Source: Arboricoccus pini (GTDB lineage Bacteria > Pseudomonadota > Alphaproteobacteria > Geminicoccales > Geminicoccaceae). From it: a stretch of 64,000 nucleotides of DNA. Shown piece by piece: positions 10,984 through 18,851 of the stretch. The notes beneath the pieces were generated by a model, which saw only the letters and a list, made by a program, of their open reading frames with translations, was not told the origin of the DNA and made no database searches. The position numbers and the translations under genes were made by a program. How positions within the stretch are numbered: the stretch's first letter is position 1; each line of letters begins with the position of its first letter. Location: positions 248,001 through 312,000 of the forward strand of contig NZ_FYEH01000005.1 of assembly GCF_900187945.1 (NCBI RefSeq), given 5' to 3'.

Positions 10984-12578
10984 GTTGCGCTCCTCTCCTC
11001 GAGATAGACAATCTCTGCGTAGGGTTCGGCCAAGGTGCTACGGCTGTCGCCGCCGTTCGTGGTCTAAGTTTTCACATCGACATCGGAGAAACAGTCGCTC
11101 TGGTGGGCGAAAGTGGATCGGGGAAGTCGGTGACGGCTTTGTCGATCATGCAACTCTTTCACCGGACGGGTGCGAACGTGACATGCGGCTCGATTCGACT
11201 GCGCGGCAAGGAGTTGCTGCGCAGTGGCGAGAAAAGCATGCGGCGTATCCGCGGCGATCGGATAAGCATGATCTTTCAGGAGCCAATGACGTCGCTCAAT
11301 CCGCTCCACCGTGTCGCTCGTCAGGTGGAGGAGGTCGTTCGTTTGCATGGACGCCTCTCCGGGCAGGCGGCGCGCGAGCGAGCACTCGAACTCCTCCAGT
11401 CGGTCGGGCTTGAAGATATAGCCCGTATTGCCAGCAGTTTTCCACATCAGCTTTCGGGCGGCCAACGTCAACGAGTCATGATCGCGATGGCTATTGCGAA
11501 CGAACCCGATTTGTTGATTGCCGATGAGCCGACGACGGCCTTGGATGTCACGGTGCAGTCTCAGATCCTTCGCCTTCTCAAGGATCTGCAGCAGCACTCA
11601 AAGATGGCCATTTTGCTGATCACGCATGACTTGACGCTTGTCCGACGGTTCGCTCGGCGTGTTGTGGTCATGACAGAAGGGGTCGCGGTCGAGCAAGGTG
11701 AGTCAGAGCGTGTCCTCCAACAGCCAGAGCACCCCTACACGATAAGATTGCTGTCATCGGAGCCAGGCGTCTCGCCGGCGCCCGAGGCGTGCCCGAAGCC
11801 GCTCCTTGAGGTGTACAATCTAAGCGTCAAGTATCCCGTCAAGCGGGGGCTTTTGCAGCGAACGGTCGACTGGGTCTCGGCTGTCGACGAGGTCAGCCTG
11901 CGTGTCGGTACGAGAGAGACGATCGGAATCGTCGGGGAAAGCGGGTCCGGCAAGTCAACGCTCGCCCTCTCTGTGTTACGCCTCATTCCCGCCACAGGTA
12001 CCATCCGCTTCGGCGAACTCGAGCCGCTTAAAGATAGATCTGCTCGTTGCCTCCGTGCCTATAGGCGACGGATGCAGGTCGTGTTTCAGGATCCCTATGG
12101 CAGCCTCAGCCCGCGTTTATCGATTGAACAGATCGTCCGCGAGGGGATGGATCTTCACAATATCGGCGAAGTTCGCGAACGAAGGGAAATGGCAGCGGAG
12201 ATCCTCCGTGAGGTAAGATTGGATCCGAGTTCGCTCGACCGGTATCCACATGAATTCTCTGGCGGTCAGCGTCAGCGCATTGCTATTGCTCGCGCATTGG
12301 CGGTGCGACCCCAATTGCTCGTGCTGGACGAGCCGACTTCCGCGCTCGATATTTCCGTTCAGGCACAGATCATCGAACTGCTGCGCGCGCTGCAGGAGCA
12401 ACATGGCATGGCCTACATATTCATAAGCCATGACCTGCGTGTGGTTCGGGCGATGAGCCATCGGATCGTGGTCATGAGAAGTGGCAGGATCGTGGAGCAG
12501 GGCCCAGCCTCCACGATCCTTTCCCAACCTCAGACGCCTTATACGAGGGCGCTCATGGAAGCTGCCTTCCTATCCTAG
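10980..12578 (+). CDS. yejF: Peptide ABC transporter duplicated ATPase YejF
   Basis: Fused double ATPase. The frame is open back to an ATG at 10875, but that would overlap yejE by over 100 bases. The TTG at 10980, in a four-base TTGA overlap with the yejE stop, gives 532 residues beginning [16 protein letters not shown], the expected size. Domain 1 (about 1-260) has GESGSGKS, LSGGQRQR and LIADEPTTALD. Domain 2 (about 280-530) has GESGSGKS, FSGGQRQR and LVLDEPTSALD. Both halves therefore look catalytically competent. It energises uptake through YejBE. A perfect 9-bp hairpin begins at the stop codon. Confidence 0.93.
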   Translation: MSCAPLLEIDNLCVGFGQGATAVAAVRGLSFHIDIGETVALVGESGSGKSVTALSIMQLFHRTGANVTCGSIRLRGKELLRSGEKSMRRIRGDRISMIFQEPMTSLNPLHRVARQVEEVVRLHGRLSGQAARERALELLQSVGLEDIARIASSFPHQLSGGQRQRVMIAMAIANEPDLLIADEPTTALDVTVQSQILRLLKDLQQHSKMAILLITHDLTLVRRFARRVVVMTEGVAVEQGESERVLQQPEHPYTIRLLSSEPGVSPAPEACPKPLLEVYNLSVKYPVKRGLLQRTVDWVSAVDEVSLRVGTRETIGIVGESGSGKSTLALSVLRLIPATGTIRFGELEPLKDRSARCLRAYRRRMQVVFQDPYGSLSPRLSIEQIVREGMDLHNIGEVRERREMAAEILREVRLDPSSLDRYPHEFSGGQRQRIAIARALAVRPQLLVLDEPTSALDISVQAQIIELLRALQEQHGMAYIFISHDLRVVRAMSHRIVVMRSGRIVEQGPASTILSQPQTPYTRALMEAAFLS

Positions 12579-12603
12579 GGAAGGGGTAACAGAACCTTCC
12601 CTA
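12576..12603 (+). terminator. Hairpin at the end of yejABEF
   Basis: TAGGGAAGG (12576-12584) is perfectly complementary to CCTTCCCTA (12595-12603) across a 10-nt loop. The stem starts with the yejF stop codon itself. No U-tract follows, so it may be a weak terminator or a 3'-end stabilising structure for the yej transcript. Confidence 0.5.
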
Positions 12604-12658
12604 GATGCGTTCGTCCTCGAGACGTGTATTCATTGGAGTGCAGAGGGCACGGTTGGGA

Positions 12659-14041
12659 TCAGGCGGCGATAAGAGTCGAAGTCGCGACGCCGTCAAGCGC
12701 CTTCTCGAGGCCATCGAACATCATGTCGATTTCGCTGCGCGTGATGATCAGCGGGGGGCAGATGCCGACCGAGTCGATGGGGACTGGCCTCAAAATGACC
12801 CCATGGGCCTGGGCCTGTGCGGCAACCTGGGCATTGATCTTGATCGCTGGGTCGAAATGCGTCTTCGATGCCTTGTCCTTCACGATCTCCACGGCACCGA
12901 TGAGGCCGACGCCACGGGCTTCGCCAACAAGAGGATGGCCACCCAGAGCGTCCAAACGGCGTTTGAAGTGTGGAGAAACTTCGCGAACGTGATTGAGGAT
13001 CTCGTCCTCGTCGTAAATACGCAGGGTTTCCAAGGCAACAGCGGCAGCTACAGGATGGCCGGAATAGGTGTAGCCCGTCCCAAGATTGCCGATTGCCGCC
13101 GACTGGTCGGCCAGACCTTCGTAAAATGACTGGCTCATGAGGACGCCTGCGATCGGCAGGTAGGCCGACGATAGCTGCTTGGCGATCGTCATGAGATCGG
13201 GCTCGATACCCATCGTCTCCGCCCCCCACCAGTTGCCGGTTCGGCCGAAACCGCAGATTACCTCGTCCGACACCATCAAAACGTCGTGCTTGCGTAAGAC
13301 GGCCTGGATTTTGGGGAAGTAGCTGAGCGGTGGAACGATGACGCCACCAGCACCCATCACGGGCTCGGCGAAAAACGCGGCGACCGTATCGGGGCCTAAC
13401 GTTATGATAAGCGTGTCAAGCTCGGTTGCAAGCCTGTCGGTGAACTGCTCCTCCGTCTCTCCCGGGTTGCCCTCGCTGTAGAGGCTAGGCGGCGTAACGT
13501 GGAAGAATCGATCCGACATGGGCAGATCGAAACCGGTTCGCGCGTAAGGCAGGCCTGTCAGATGCCCCGCGGCAATCGTGATGCCATGATACGCGCGCCT
13601 TCTTCCGATGATACGCTTCTTGTTCGGCTTGCCGCGCCCATTTTGATAATACCAGATGAGCTTGATTGCCGTGTCGATCGCTTCCGATCCGCTATTGACA
13701 AAAAAGGCCTTGGCAATCGATGCGGGGGCCATCGATACGACACGCTCTGCAAGCTCGATGACCGGTTCGTGACTGCGATGGCTGAAAATCTGCGAATAGG
13801 GAAGCACTTCCATTTGCTTGCGGGCGGCTTCCGCCAAGCGTTTTTCACTAAATCCCAGCGACGTGCACCAGAGGCCGGCCATGCCCTCGATATAGCTCTT
13901 GCCTTCGTCGTCGAAGACATAGACGCCATCTCCCCGCGTTATGACGAGCGGGCCCTGCTCCTCATGCGCGCGCAGATTGGTATAGGGATGGATCGTATAC
14001 TCGATGTCTCGGGCATGGAGCGAGTTGGGCGTCTGCGGCAT
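12659..14041 (-). CDS. Class III aminotransferase (omega-amino acid:pyruvate type)
   Basis: PLP enzyme of fold type I, class III. The frame is open to 14239, but the ATG at 14041, preceded by CCGGAGTTTCTC, gives 460 residues, the usual length. Visible motifs are the N-terminal HPYTNL segment, GVYVFDDEGKSYIEGMAGLWC, NSGSEAIDTAIKL for the phosphate site, DEVICGFGRTGNWW with the PLP-contacting Asp, and the Schiff-base lysine in TIAKQLSSAYLPI. The group transfers amino groups from omega-amino acids, diamines or amines to pyruvate. No catabolic neighbours identify the substrate. It is divergent from hemH. Confidence 0.85.
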   Translation of the reverse strand: MPQTPNSLHARDIEYTIHPYTNLRAHEEQGPLVITRGDGVYVFDDEGKSYIEGMAGLWCTSLGFSEKRLAEAARKQMEVLPYSQIFSHRSHEPVIELAERVVSMAPASIAKAFFVNSGSEAIDTAIKLIWYYQNGRGKPNKKRIIGRRRAYHGITIAAGHLTGLPYARTGFDLPMSDRFFHVTPPSLYSEGNPGETEEQFTDRLATELDTLIITLGPDTVAAFFAEPVMGAGGVIVPPLSYFPKIQAVLRKHDVLMVSDEVICGFGRTGNWWGAETMGIEPDLMTIAKQLSSAYLPIAGVLMSQSFYEGLADQSAAIGNLGTGYTYSGHPVAAAVALETLRIYDEDEILNHVREVSPHFKRRLDALGGHPLVGEARGVGLIGAVEIVKDKASKTHFDPAIKINAQVAAQAQAHGVILRPVPIDSVGICPPLIITRSEIDMMFDGLEKALDGVATSTLIAA

Positions 14042-14222
14042 TGTAGAGAAACTCCGGATTCCGTCGTGGGACGGCGACTGAAAGGCAGTCGTTTGTGACA
14101 CCCTCAAGCTAGTAGAGCGGAGGTTATGCGACAACATCGGTCGAGCGAATTCGTCAGCGACCCGGGTGCTGGTCAACGACAGGCCTTTGCCCATATGACA
14201 ACTGTCCTTCCAGAGGTATGCA

Positions 14223-15320
14223 ATGGGCGATTCGATCACGATGTCGGCAGGGGAACAAACGGGCCAGAGCCTATCTCATTTGAGTGAGTCTTGTAGGCCA
14301 GACGAGCATCCGCCGGTGGCAACTGGCCGATTAGGCGTCCTGCTAATGAATTTAGGCACGCCGGATGCGACGGATTATTGGTCGATGCGCCGCTACCTGC
14401 GCGAATTCCTTTCCGATCGACGAGTTATCGATTACTCGCCGTGGATATGGCAGCCAATCCTGCAAACGATGATTCTCACGAGGCGGCCATCCAAATCTGG
14501 GGCGCTTTATCGGTCCATTTGGAACAAGGAGCTCAATGAGAGTCCGTTGCGAACGGTATCGCGATCGCAAGCACAAAAGCTGGCCGATCGGCTTGCCGCG
14601 CGCGATACCAACATCATCGTCGACTGGGCCATGCGTTATGGAAACCCTTCTACCGAGAGCGCGTTCAAGCGCCTCGTGGACCAAGGGTGTCGGCGCATCG
14701 TCTTGATCGCACTTTACCCGCAATACGCGTCTCCTACGACAGCCACCGCCTACGATGCAGTCTTCGCAGTTCTCAAGAAGATGATGTGGCAGCCGTCTAT
14801 TCGTACGGCACCCCCCTACTACGATAATCCCCTTTATATTCAGGCTCTCGCCCGTAGCGTACAAGACGGAATTGCTGAGGCTGGATTCGAACCGGAGTTA
14901 TTGCTCTTTTCTTATCACGGGATGCCCAAGCGATTTCTACTGGCCGGCGACCCCTATTATTGTATGTGCATGCACACCACTCGGTTGGTTCGCGAGGCAT
15001 TGGGATGGAGCGAGGCGAAGGCCATGACCTGCTTCCAGTCTCGGTTCGGACCGGAAGAATGGCTTCAGCCCTATTTCGATCGCACCTTGGAAAATCTGCC
15101 GAGCAAAGGCGTCAAGAGAATTGCCGTCATATCGCCCGCCTTCGCTACCGATTGTCTCGAGACGCTTGAGGAGATCGCGGTGAGCGGGCGGGAGACGTTT
15201 CTGGCGCATGGTGGCGCAGATTTCGCCTATATTCGATGCCTCAACGACAGCGAAGCCCACATTGATCTGCTCGAGCAGATGGCCGTGCAGGAACTGCAGG
15301 GCTGGCTGCCGTCGCCTTAG
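14223..15320 (+). CDS. hemH: Ferrochelatase
   Basis: 365-residue enzyme inserting ferrous iron into protoporphyrin IX, the last step of heme synthesis, at the inner face of the membrane. It has a roughly 40-residue N-terminal extension before GVLLMNLGTPDA. The catalytic-site segment LLFSYHGMPKRFL with the conserved His is present, followed by GDPYYCMCMHTTRLVREALGW, the SRFGPEEWLQPY motif, and SPAFATDCLETLEEI with the conserved C-terminal Glu residues. The start ATG follows AGAGGTATGCA. It stands alone, divergent from the aminotransferase. Confidence 0.95.
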   Translation: MGDSITMSAGEQTGQSLSHLSESCRPDEHPPVATGRLGVLLMNLGTPDATDYWSMRRYLREFLSDRRVIDYSPWIWQPILQTMILTRRPSKSGALYRSIWNKELNESPLRTVSRSQAQKLADRLAARDTNIIVDWAMRYGNPSTESAFKRLVDQGCRRIVLIALYPQYASPTTATAYDAVFAVLKKMMWQPSIRTAPPYYDNPLYIQALARSVQDGIAEAGFEPELLLFSYHGMPKRFLLAGDPYYCMCMHTTRLVREALGWSEAKAMTCFQSRFGPEEWLQPYFDRTLENLPSKGVKRIAVISPAFATDCLETLEEIAVSGRETFLAHGGADFAYIRCLNDSEAHIDLLEQMAVQELQGWLPSP

Positions 15321-15473
15321 CATCCATCACCCGGCAACGACGAGAATGCCTCGGGCGGGAAGGCTGAATGTGGATGGCTCTCTTGACCTGGAGCGCGGTG
15401 GTCACCATGAAGGGGCCAATGAACATCGGTCGCGGATGTCGGCCGGTGCGATACCCCTTTTTGTGGAGCGCCA

Positions 15474-15692
15474 ATGGCGAAAGAGGATCTTATCGAATTT
15501 AGCGGTACTGTCACGGAAGTCCTGCCCAATGCGATGTTCCGCGTCAAGCTCGAGAATGAGCACGAGGTGCTGGCGCATACGTCGGGCAGAATGCGTAAAA
15601 ACCGAATCCGCGTGTTGACGGGAGACAAGGTCACCGTCGAGATGACCCCCTATGACCTGACCAAGGGACGCATTACGTACCGTTTCAAATAA
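15474..15692 (+). CDS. infA: Translation initiation factor IF-1
   Basis: 72 residues, a single S1/OB-fold, from [16 protein letters not shown] to the C-terminal GRITYRFK. It contains the conserved [12 protein letters not shown] and [14 protein letters not shown] segments. It binds the ribosomal A site during initiation. A GGAG lies just upstream of the ATG. It is the first gene of the infA-maf-RNase E/G-yacG run; maf begins one base after the stop. Confidence 0.97.
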   Translation: MAKEDLIEFSGTVTEVLPNAMFRVKLENEHEVLAHTSGRMRKNRIRVLTGDKVTVEMTPYDLTKGRITYRFK

Positions 15693-15693
15693 T

Positions 15694-16296
15694 ATGACGG
15701 GGGCCAATGCATCCTCCATCGTTCTTGGATCGTCGTCACCCCGTCGGCTGCAGCTGCTCAGACAAGTTTTGATTGAGCCGTCGTCAATCGAAGTGCCGGA
15801 CGTTGACGAGTCCGTGTGGCGGAATGAGCAGCCGCGCAGGTATGCGGAACGCATGGCGCGCGCGAAATTGTCAGCCATACAGCAAAGATGCCCTTCAGCC
15901 GACTATATCCTGGCCGCTGACACGGTAGTTGCTTGCGGTCGCCGCATCCTTGGCAAGGCCGAAACCGAGCTAGAAGCTCGTGCTAGCCTGCAGCTTCTCT
16001 CCGGCCGCCGACATCGCGTCTATGGGGGCGTTGCCGTAGCTAGCGGCGAGCGTAGCGTGTCGCGTGTGGTGATCACGCAGGTTGGCATACGGCGCCTTTC
16101 TGACGCGGACATCGATTTTTATATCGACTCCGGCGAGTGGCGGGGCAAAGCCGGCGGATATGCCATTCAAGGCTTGGCCGCCGCCTTCGTCGCGATGATT
16201 GCCGGCTCATACACCAACGTCGTTGGCCTCCCGCTTGTGGAAACCCTGCAGCTTCTCGGCGGTCTCGGGTGGGCACGCAGCCAGGTAAATCTATGA
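15694..16296 (+). CDS. maf: Maf-like nucleoside triphosphate pyrophosphatase
   Basis: 200-residue Maf/HAM1-fold protein. The N-terminal LGSSSPRRLQLLRQ motif, ILAADTVVACGRRILGKAE, LSGRRHRVYGGVAV, and the C-terminal GEWRGKAGGYAIQGLAAAFV with SYTNVVGLPL are the family hallmarks. Members hydrolyse non-canonical or methylated nucleotides such as dTTP/UTP or m7GTP. The YAIQG and VGLPL variants do not settle which subgroup this is. The stop overlaps the RNase E/G start (ATGA at 16293-16296). Confidence 0.92.
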   Translation: MTGANASSIVLGSSSPRRLQLLRQVLIEPSSIEVPDVDESVWRNEQPRRYAERMARAKLSAIQQRCPSADYILAADTVVACGRRILGKAETELEARASLQLLSGRRHRVYGGVAVASGERSVSRVVITQVGIRRLSDADIDFYIDSGEWRGKAGGYAIQGLAAAFVAMIAGSYTNVVGLPLVETLQLLGGLGWARSQVNL

Positions 16297-17663
16297 AGCG
16301 TCTAGTCCTTGAGAAAACTCTTCCCGGAATCGCAGCGGCGCTGTTACTCGACGATCGGTTGGTCGCATTCTGGGATTTCGACGAGATTGGTGAACAGAGA
16401 GCGACCGACGCTTTTTTCCTGGGCCAGGTGTCCTCCGTCGATCATCGGCTGGGTGCGGCATTTCTTGATGTCGGAGCGGGCCGCCTGGCCTTCCTCAATG
16501 CCAAGGATGCCCGGCGAGGGCTCGCGGCCGATGATAAAGTGCCCCTCGGACGGCTATTGTCAAATGGGCAACGTCTTATCGTTCAAGGCGTCAGAGAGGC
16601 TGAAGGCGACAAGGGCCCCAGGGTAACAACCGATCTTAAGCTGATGAGCTTTCATCTCATCTACCGGCCTCGAGGCGATCCCGCAGATCGATTGCGCTCC
16701 GTACGAGGGGCTCATCGTCAGCAGTTGCAGGATCGCGCGAATGAGCTTTTTCCACAGCGTTCGGTGATATTGCGAAAGATGGCGTCCGCGGCGCCTGATG
16801 ATCTTCTTCAGGAAGAATTGCGCTGGCTTGAGCGAAAATTCGCAGCTGTGGAGAATGCCGCGTCGAAGGGTAAAGTCGGACCTCTGCAGATGATCGATCC
16901 TCTGGAGCATATTCTGCAGGCCGCACTCGAGAGTGGTCCCCTGGATTTGATCGAATCGGTCGACCCGGGCTTGTTGTCGAGAGCGAGGCGGATCTTCTCT
17001 GAACGATTGAGTTATCTGGAGCTCGAACTCGAATCATTGCCTGCCGGGCGGACCGCTTTTGAACAAGCCGGTGTTGAAGACGAAGTAGAGCGAGCGTTGG
17101 ATCGGGAGATTGCGCTAGAAAACGGCGGAAGGCTGATCATTGAGCCGACTGCGGCATTCGTGGCGATCGACGTCGATGGCGGGGGCAGGGGGGCTCTGGA
17201 CGTCAATCTTGCCGCTGCGAGTGAGATCGCGAGACTCGTGAAGCTACGAAATCTTGGTGGAACAATCGTGATCGACTTCGTCGATTTGCCGACGAAGCCA
17301 CAACGGCTGCAACTTGAAGCCCAGCTTAAGGCGGCTTTCCGGGACGATTCTGTGCCAGTAGACATCTATCCCATGTCGCCGCTCGGAATAGTTCAGATAA
17401 GCCGGGCACGACGCGGACGCTCTCTGGATGCACTGCTGACCCGCACATGTCCTTCCTGTGAGGGGAACGGGCGGATCGCCTCGTTACGCCTTCGGGCCGA
17501 GACGCTCTTCCGTAAGATGATCGAAATGCCGTCTGCCGTCGTCAAAGTATCAGAGGATATGGGCTCCTACATAGGTTCGTTGGGCACGCGCTTCCCATAT
17601 GCCTACTCGATCGATGCAACATTGCCGGATGGCGAGTGGACGATTGAAAAAGCGAACAGATGA
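16293..17663 (+). CDS. Ribonuclease E/G family protein (RNase G-like, divergent)
   Basis: 456 residues, starting at the ATG that overlaps the maf stop (ATGA), although the frame is open further upstream. An N-terminal S1 domain spans about residues 35-120. The catalytic DNase I-like part has the two metal-binding Asp segments FVAIDVDGG (about residue 290) and IVIDFVDLP (about 327). The zinc-link is CPSCEGNGRI (about 385). There is no C-terminal scaffold. Compared with the rne product at 56365, the RNase H-like and 5'-sensor regions are shortened and divergent, as is usual for the alphaproteobacterial copy in infA clusters. It probably trims RNA; the exact substrates cannot be inferred. Confidence 0.85.
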   Translation: MKRLVLEKTLPGIAAALLLDDRLVAFWDFDEIGEQRATDAFFLGQVSSVDHRLGAAFLDVGAGRLAFLNAKDARRGLAADDKVPLGRLLSNGQRLIVQGVREAEGDKGPRVTTDLKLMSFHLIYRPRGDPADRLRSVRGAHRQQLQDRANELFPQRSVILRKMASAAPDDLLQEELRWLERKFAAVENAASKGKVGPLQMIDPLEHILQAALESGPLDLIESVDPGLLSRARRIFSERLSYLELELESLPAGRTAFEQAGVEDEVERALDREIALENGGRLIIEPTAAFVAIDVDGGGRGALDVNLAAASEIARLVKLRNLGGTIVIDFVDLPTKPQRLQLEAQLKAAFRDDSVPVDIYPMSPLGIVQISRARRGRSLDALLTRTCPSCEGNGRIASLRLRAETLFRKMIEMPSAVVKVSEDMGSYIGSLGTRFPYAYSIDATLPDGEWTIEKANR

Positions 17664-17856
17664 ACCGCAGCATCGTTCGGCGGGACCTGACGGGCAACCG
17701 CTGGCGCGTTGTCCTCTTTGCGGACAAGCTCGACTGGAGAAATTTCGGCCTTTCTGTTCCCGCGAATGCCGGGACCGTGATCTGATAAATTGGCTCGATG
17801 GCACCTATGCGGTCCCCGTTGTGGGCGACGAAGAGGACGAAGATCCGGTAGAGTAG
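17629..17856 (+). CDS. yacG: YacG, zinc-binding DNA gyrase inhibitor
   Basis: Small zinc-ribbon protein. The cysteine quartet is CPLCG...FCSRECRDRD, followed by LINWLDGTYAVPV and an acidic tail. YacG binds GyrB and inhibits gyrase in Escherichia coli. The ATGA at 17660 looks like a coupled start but is out of frame with YacG. The in-frame choices are ATG 17629 (75 residues, overlapping the upstream gene by 35 bases) and TTG 17644; I chose the ATG. Confidence 0.88.
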   Translation: MASGRLKKRTDEPQHRSAGPDGQPLARCPLCGQARLEKFRPFCSRECRDRDLINWLDGTYAVPVVGDEEDEDPVE

Positions 17857-17875
17857 GTGAGGGAAAATCGTAGCC

Positions 17876-17905
17876 GGTCCGCTGCGGGCATATCGGAGGC
17901 GGACC
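17876..17905. terminator. Inverted repeat between convergent yacG and unknown gene
   Basis: GGTCCGC (17876-17882) pairs with GCGGACC (17899-17905) across a 16-nt loop. It lies in the 57-bp gap between two convergent genes and could serve both strands. There is no clear U-tract. Confidence 0.4.
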
Positions 17906-17913
17906 GGGCCGGC

Positions 17914-18402
17914 TCAGATGCGCGTCGATGGGCCAATCAGCTGGCGAAGATAATTGTAGCCCTGCTGAGAAATGCGATAGCGCCCTCGTTGAACCATAAA
18001 GAGCCTTTTTGCCATTAGCGATTGGCGCACACATTGGGATGGATTGCCGATCCGCATGCCATGATCTGCGAGATGGCGACTTGCATCCCCGGTACCAAAC
18101 GCATCATCGTTGCTGCGACGCTGTACCCAGAGACCTGCAGCCAGCATCTTGTCGACTTCGGTCGAGGCGTTTGGCAGGCTCTGAATAAATTCCCCAAATG
18201 CGCCGAGATCGTCACCGGTTAGCTGGCGAGGCCCCTCCGGTTTGTCTTCCTCGGCTTTCTGCCGCGACTCCTCGCTGTTGCCGAAGTAGCCGAGAAGTTC
18301 ATCGAGTCGGTCTGCCCAGTGGGAGACGAAGTTCTCGGCTCCCTCGATCTCAATCTCGCGCTGTGCGAGATTGATCTTGATGCGCGCATGTTGATTGGTC
18401 AT
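17914..18402 (-). CDS. Unrecognised 162-residue protein coupled to thioesterase
   Basis: I do not recognise the family. The start is ATG 18402, in a four-base ATGA overlap with the thioesterase stop, giving MTNQHARIKINLAQREIEIEG; the open frame continues upstream but inside the thioesterase gene. The N-terminal 45 residues look like two short beta strands and a helix (FVSHWADRLDELLGYF). A Lys/Glu-rich linker follows, and the C-terminal half (about 85-160) reads like a winged-helix fold ending RGRYRISQQGYNYLRQLI. There is no signal peptide or membrane segment. It is the last gene of the valS-pepA-thioesterase run, so it is probably constitutively expressed. Confidence 0.65.
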   Translation of the reverse strand: MTNQHARIKINLAQREIEIEGAENFVSHWADRLDELLGYFGNSEESRQKAEEDKPEGPRQLTGDDLGAFGEFIQSLPNASTEVDKMLAAGLWVQRRSNDDAFGTGDASRHLADHGMRIGNPSQCVRQSLMAKRLFMVQRGRYRISQQGYNYLRQLIGPSTRI

Positions 18403-18851
18403 GGATTGACCCCGCCAGCGTCGAAAATCGCTTCGAGAGCTGAGCGCCATTCCGGTGGCATGGGAATTGGTCGGCGGGTCGCCCGCTCAACAAGGACATG
18501 GACGAAATGTCCAACTGCTGATGCCAGATCGTCCGCCCCACGAAACATGCCGAGCCTCCATCGGAAGCTCGAATTCCCCAATTGCGTAATCGATAATCCG
18601 ACATCTACCGAGTCGGGAAAACTAAGTCCGTCATAGAACTTGCACCCGTTCTCGGCCGCAAAAATAAGGTAATCAGATGACGTTGGGTCGTATTTTATTT
18701 TATTAAATAAATATCTTGATATGGATGTGTCCATGTAGCTATAATATATAGCATTATTTACATGACCAAAAAGGTCGTTGTCGGAAAATCGCGTACTAAC
18801 ATTTGCGAACCATTTAAACGAATCTCGTTTAGGCGCATCGTTTCTGCTCAT
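18399..18851 (-). CDS. Acyl-CoA thioesterase, hot-dog fold (YbgC/4HBT-like)
   Basis: 150-residue single hot-dog domain. The active-site segment RFSDNDLFGHVNNAIYYSYMD carries the Asp and the GHVNN helix cap of the 4-hydroxybenzoyl-CoA thioesterase superfamily. The substrate is unknown, and members act on short or aromatic acyl-CoAs. The gene is translationally coupled at both ends by ATGA overlaps (18848-18851 with pepA, 18399-18402 with the next gene). Bases 18691-18770, which encode the catalytic region, are only about 21 percent GC (17 of 80), far below the rest of the window. Confidence 0.82.
   Translation of the reverse strand: MSRNDAPKRDSFKWFANVSTRFSDNDLFGHVNNAIYYSYMDTSISRYLFNKIKYDPTSSDYLIFAAENGCKFYDGLSFPDSVDVGLSITQLGNSSFRWRLGMFRGADDLASAVGHFVHVLVERATRRPIPMPPEWRSALEAIFDAGGVNP

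Noticed and set aside
12693-13229. 178-codon frame overlapping the class III aminotransferase
   Set aside because: Same strand, different frame; Arg/Gly/Pro-rich text typical of a shifted frame.
17660-17663. ATGA overlap as the yacG start
   Set aside because: The ATG is in the wrong frame for the YacG zinc-ribbon sequence.
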